From Haemophilus seminalis (lineage in GTDB: Bacteria; Pseudomonadota; Gammaproteobacteria; Enterobacterales; Pasteurellaceae): 64,000 nucleotides of DNA. This document shows positions 59,039 through 64,000 of the stretch, piece by piece. Location: assembly GCF_006384255.1 (NCBI RefSeq), contig NZ_VCED01000002.1, forward strand, positions 336,847 to 400,846, given 5' to 3'. The translations under genes and the position numbers were made by a program. The notes below the pieces were generated by a model. The model was given only the letters and a program-made list of their open reading frames with translations. It did no database searches and was not told where the DNA came from. Each line of letters starts with the position of its first letter. Position 1 is the first letter of the stretch.

Positions 59039-60610
59039 CTATTCCCACTCGATCGTTGCTGGTGGTTTTCCGCTGATGTCGTACACCACGCGGGAAATTC
59101 CATTCACTTCGTTGATGATACGGTTAGACACTTTGCCTAATAAATTATAAGGCAGGTGTGCCCAATGTGCGGTCATAAAATCGATGGTTTCTACTGCTCG
59201 TAGCGAGATCACCCAATCGTATTTACGGCCATCGCCCATCACACCTACAGATTTCACTGGTAAGAATACGCTGAAGGCTTGGCTAGTTTTTTCATACCAA
59301 CCACTGTTGTGTAATTCTTCGATAAAGATCGCATCGGCACGGCGTAATAAATCGCAGTATTCTTTTTTCACTTCGCCTAATACACGCACGCCTAAACCCG
59401 GGCCCGGGAATGGGTGGCGGTTGATCATTTCAGCTGGTAAGCCTAATGCTAAACCGATTTTACGTACTTCATCTTTAAATAATTCACGTAACGGTTCAAC
59501 TAACCCAAGTTTCATATAGTCTGGTAAGCCACCTACGTTGTGGTGTGATTTAATCACATGTGCTTTACCAGTTTTACTTGCTGCAGATTCGATCACATCA
59601 GGGTAGATCGTACCTTGTGCCAACCATTTCACATTAGTGAGTTTTTTCGATTCATCATCGAAGACATCAACGAATACTTTACCGATAATTTTGCGTTTCG
59701 CTTCAGGATCCGATACGCCTGCAAGCTCACCTAAGAAACGGCTTTCTGCATCAACACGGGTAATATTCAAGCCGAATTTATCGCCAAACATTTCCATAAC
59801 TTGATCGCCTTCATGTAAGCGGAGCAAGCCGTTATCCACGAATACGCAGTGTAAGTTTTTTCCGATAGCACGGTGTAAAAGTAATGCAACCACAGAAGAG
59901 TCCACACCACCAGATAAACCTAAAATAACTTCATCATCGCCTACTTGCTCTTTAATGCGAGCAACAGCATCTTCGATAATGTTTTCTGCTGTCCATTTGG
60001 TTTCGCAACCACAAATGTTCACCACAAAATTAGTTAATAATTCTAAACCTTTTTTGGTGTGGGTTACTTCTGGGTGGAATTGTACGCCGTAGAAACGACG
60101 GCTTTCATCAGACATTGCTGCAATTGGACAGGTTGGGGTAGTCCCTGTTACTTGGAAGTTTTGAGGTAAACGAGTCACTTTGTCACCATGGCTCATCCAA
60201 ACATCTAAAGTCGGCTCATTTGCTGTCAAGTTATCATTAAGATTGGCAAAAAGTACGGTGGAATTTTCAAGAGAAACTGAAGCATAGCCGAACTCACGGT
60301 GATCAGAAGTTTCGGTTAAACCGCCAAGTTGCATTGCCATAGTTTGCATTCCATAGCAAATACCTAATACTGGTACACCAGCATTAAATACATATTCCGG
60401 TGCACGAGGGCTATTTTCTTCAGTGGTACTTTCTGGACCACCAGAAAGAATAATACCCGTTGGGGCAAATTCACGAATTTGTTGTTCGGTTACATCCCAA
60501 GCCCAAAGTTCGCAGTACACACCGATTTCACGCACACGACGTGCAATCAGTTGAGTATATTGTGAACCAAAGTCGAGGATCAGGATTTTATGATTGTGGA
60601 TGTTTGTCAT
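59039..60610 (-). CDS. guaA: GMP synthase (glutamine-hydrolysing)
   Basis: GuaA aminates XMP to GMP. The 523-residue enzyme has an N-terminal class I glutaminase domain with the nucleophile cysteine in LGICYGMQ and the histidine in GVQFHPEV. An ATP-pyrophosphatase domain follows with the P-loop LSGGVDSSV, and the C-terminal dimerisation domain ends [10 protein letters not shown] small lipoprotein gene separates it from guaB. Confidence 0.98.
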   Translation of the reverse strand: MTNIHNHKILILDFGSQYTQLIARRVREIGVYCELWAWDVTEQQIREFAPTGIILSGGPESTTEENSPRAPEYVFNAGVPVLGICYGMQTMAMQLGGLTETSDHREFGYASVSLENSTVLFANLNDNLTANEPTLDVWMSHGDKVTRLPQNFQVTGTTPTCPIAAMSDESRRFYGVQFHPEVTHTKKGLELLTNFVVNICGCETKWTAENIIEDAVARIKEQVGDDEVILGLSGGVDSSVVALLLHRAIGKNLHCVFVDNGLLRLHEGDQVMEMFGDKFGLNITRVDAESRFLGELAGVSDPEAKRKIIGKVFVDVFDDESKKLTNVKWLAQGTIYPDVIESAASKTGKAHVIKSHHNVGGLPDYMKLGLVEPLRELFKDEVRKIGLALGLPAEMINRHPFPGPGLGVRVLGEVKKEYCDLLRRADAIFIEELHNSGWYEKTSQAFSVFLPVKSVGVMGDGRKYDWVISLRAVETIDFMTAHWAHLPYNLLGKVSNRIINEVNGISRVVYDISGKPPATIEWE

Positions 60611-60623
60611 TTTTTACCTTATG

Positions 60624-60953
60624 TTAATTTTGTTTTGTCATATTGATGTAAGTTCCACCATGTCCATCGCTGATATATTTGATATGAAATGTTTCGGTCT
60701 TATTACAGCCTTTTACTGTCCAAGTTTCATTCACTAAATCTACAGTGGAAGTTTTGTTGTTTAGTTTTACATCATCGATCTGAGTGTGAATTTGTTTAGG
60801 CGTACAATTATGGATTGCTCTGAAAAATAGGTTTATGTTACTTGCCGTATCATATTTTAGTAAATCGTCTGCGGTTGTTTCCCCAGTATAAGTCGGGCCG
60901 AGTAATGTACAGCCTGATAGAATAAATGGAATCAGCAATATCAATTTTTTCAT
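60624..60953 (-). CDS. Small lipoprotein between guaB and guaA
   Basis: The 109-residue precursor starts MKKLILLIPFILSGC, a short signal peptide with lipobox LSGC (C15), then TLLGPTYTGETTADDLL. Two more cysteines (HNCTPKQ and VKGCNKTE) could form a disulfide. AAGGA lies eight bases before the ATG at 60953; the frame is open upstream but without a signal-peptide start. I do not recognise the family. The gene lies 13 bases before guaA and after a terminator that ends guaB. Confidence 0.78.
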   Translation of the reverse strand: MKKLILLIPFILSGCTLLGPTYTGETTADDLLKYDTASNINLFFRAIHNCTPKQIHTQIDDVKLNNKTSTVDLVNETWTVKGCNKTETFHIKYISDGHGGTYINMTKQN

Positions 60954-60983
60954 TGAGAATTCCTTTTTCGTCTGAAATGTTTC

Positions 60984-61013
60984 AAAAGAGCGGGCAAATT
61001 TAACCGCTCTTTT
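60984..61013 (-). terminator. guaB terminator
   Basis: AAAAGAGCGG and CCGCTCTTTT form a 10-bp stem with a ten-base loop. On the minus strand the tail is TTTTGAAACATTT. It lies between guaB and the small lipoprotein gene, so guaA may depend on read-through or an internal promoter. Confidence 0.75.
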
Positions 61014-61021
61014 ATTCATTG

Positions 61022-62512
<1,491 letters not shown>

Positions 62513-62581
62513 TTAAAAAATATTGCGGCGGGATTATACAGATTTTGCTTGATTTTGAAAACGAAATTTTTGGATTTATGC

Positions 62582-62587
62582 TATGAT
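62582..62587 (+). promoter_or_regulatory. Candidate extended -10 promoter of birA
   Basis: TATGAT preceded by TGC (TGCTATGAT) resembles an extended -10 and lies 28 bases before the birA ATG. The best -35-like hexamer, TTGAAA, is 21 bases upstream, which is too far. Confidence 0.4.
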
Positions 62588-62614
62588 TTTCGCTCCGTTT
62601 GCTACAAGGAATAA

Positions 62615-63526
<912 letters not shown>

Positions 63527-63574
63527 CGATAAAAATTTGAGCATTCTACCCCCGCTTTTTGATGAAATGTTTAT

Positions 63575-63649
63575 ATTTTCATCAGAAGATCATTTTTTTA
63601 AATATTTTTACAAAAAAGTACTTGCAAGGGATTTGAAAATCCCTATAAT
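63575..63649 (+). promoter_or_regulatory. rRNA operon promoter with UP element
   Basis: TTGCAA (63622-63627), a 16-base spacer and a perfect TATAAT (63644-63649) are preceded by an AT-rich stretch (63590-63620) that fits an UP element. It lies about 225 bases before 16S rRNA. Fis, encoded at 45 kb, would be expected to act upstream of such promoters, but I see no clear Fis site. Confidence 0.88.
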
Positions 63650-63879
63650 GCACCGCACACAACGACGCACTGTTGTGAAGTATTTAAGTTTGCACGTGTG
63701 TCGTTGTTTTTTGCTCTTTAACAATATATCAGACAATCTGTGTGGGCACTTGTTGATTGACTTGTTTTAAAATATTTTTAATTTTGAAGTCTTAATAGGT
63801 GCTTAACTGAAAATTCATAATTACTTTTTTAAGTAGTGTTTTATTTATAGCTAAGCAGTTTATTGAGCGATTGAACTTG
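63650..63879 (+). promoter_or_regulatory. rRNA leader with boxA antitermination site
   Basis: The leader contains a long-range hairpin, ACAACGAC (63659-63666) with GTCGTTGT (63700-63707), followed directly by boxA TGCTCTTTAACA (63712-63723). This boxB-like/boxA layout is the standard antitermination signal. The remaining AT-rich leader up to the 16S start holds no gene. Confidence 0.85.
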
Positions 63880-64000
63880 AATTGAAGAGTTTGATCATGG
63901 CTCAGATTGAACGCTGGCGGCAGGCTTAACACATGCAAGTCGAACGGTAGCAGGAGAAAGCTTGCTTTCTTGCTGACGAGTGGCGGACGGGTGAGTAATG
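63880..64000 (+). rRNA. rrs: 16S ribosomal RNA, 5' end (partial)
   Basis: The sequence AATTGAAGAGTTTGATCATG opens 16S rRNA, followed by GCTCAGATTGAACGCTGGCG and CACATGCAAGTCGAACGGTA. The variable V1 hairpin AGCAGGAGAAAGCTTGCTTT follows, then GGCGGACGGGTGAGTAATG. The V1 type is that of Haemophilus. The gene runs off the right edge. Confidence 0.98.

Overview
This window is from a Haemophilus chromosome of the H. influenzae / H. haemolyticus group. The evidence is the very dense 9-bp uptake signal AAGTGCGGT and its complement (I count roughly 55 to 60 exact copies in 64 kb), an AT-rich base composition, the comABCDEF competence operon with a CRP-S site, and proteins that closely match H. influenzae families (TehA with Phe260/Phe262, a NadR without its helix-turn-helix domain, FruB with two HPr domains, a SurA with one parvulin domain). 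From memory, the gene blocks here sit in several separate places in the Rd KW20 map, so this is either a rearranged H. influenzae or a close relative such as H. haemolyticus.

Layout. 1-5 kb: tail of an unknown gene, tehA, an lpsA-like LOS glycosyltransferase carrying a pentanucleotide phase-variation tract, ribB with an FMN riboswitch, then nadR and a metallophosphoesterase. 5-9.2 kb: fruB-fruK-fruA fructose PTS operon. 9.2-16.9 kb (minus strand): a lipoprotein, a CNNM/CorC transporter-like protein, a DUF1523 protein, the mltG-tmk-holB-tatD cluster, surA and pyrR. 17-20 kb: mazG, a decayed IS3-family element, a VirK/YbjX protein. 20-26 kb: lon with a textbook sigma-32 promoter, hemW, rpiA, serA. 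26-31.5 kb: di-heme cytochrome c peroxidase, ABC exporter, AraC regulator, AhpD-like protein, rlmJ. 31.5-38.5 kb: mrcA diverging from comABCDEF. 38.5-45 kb: nfuA, nudC, hemE, DUF416 gene, hupA, a DeoR regulator, glmS. 45-50 kb: dusB-fis, prmA, an EamA transporter, yhdT-panF. 50-53 kb: a Slam-type outer-membrane translocator and its likely cargo, a lipoprotein with 18 PATS(A/T)(Q/E) repeats. 53-57.5 kb: accB, accC, aroQ, menB, menC. 57.6-63.5 kb: a lipoprotein, udp, guaB, a small lipoprotein, guaA, birA. 63.5-64 kb: rRNA promoter, leader and the first 121 bases of 16S rRNA.

Most of the window is housekeeping. The parts most worth following up are the Slam/repeat-lipoprotein pair (with a candidate Fur box and an internal hairpin), the phase-variable glycosyltransferase caught in an OFF register with eight repeats, the tandem-HPr FruB, and the IS copy that landed exactly at the foot of a shared uptake-signal terminator. 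Several start sites are reassigned from ribosome-binding-site evidence, notably nadR, fruA, fruK, tmk, mltG, surA, rlmJ and menC.
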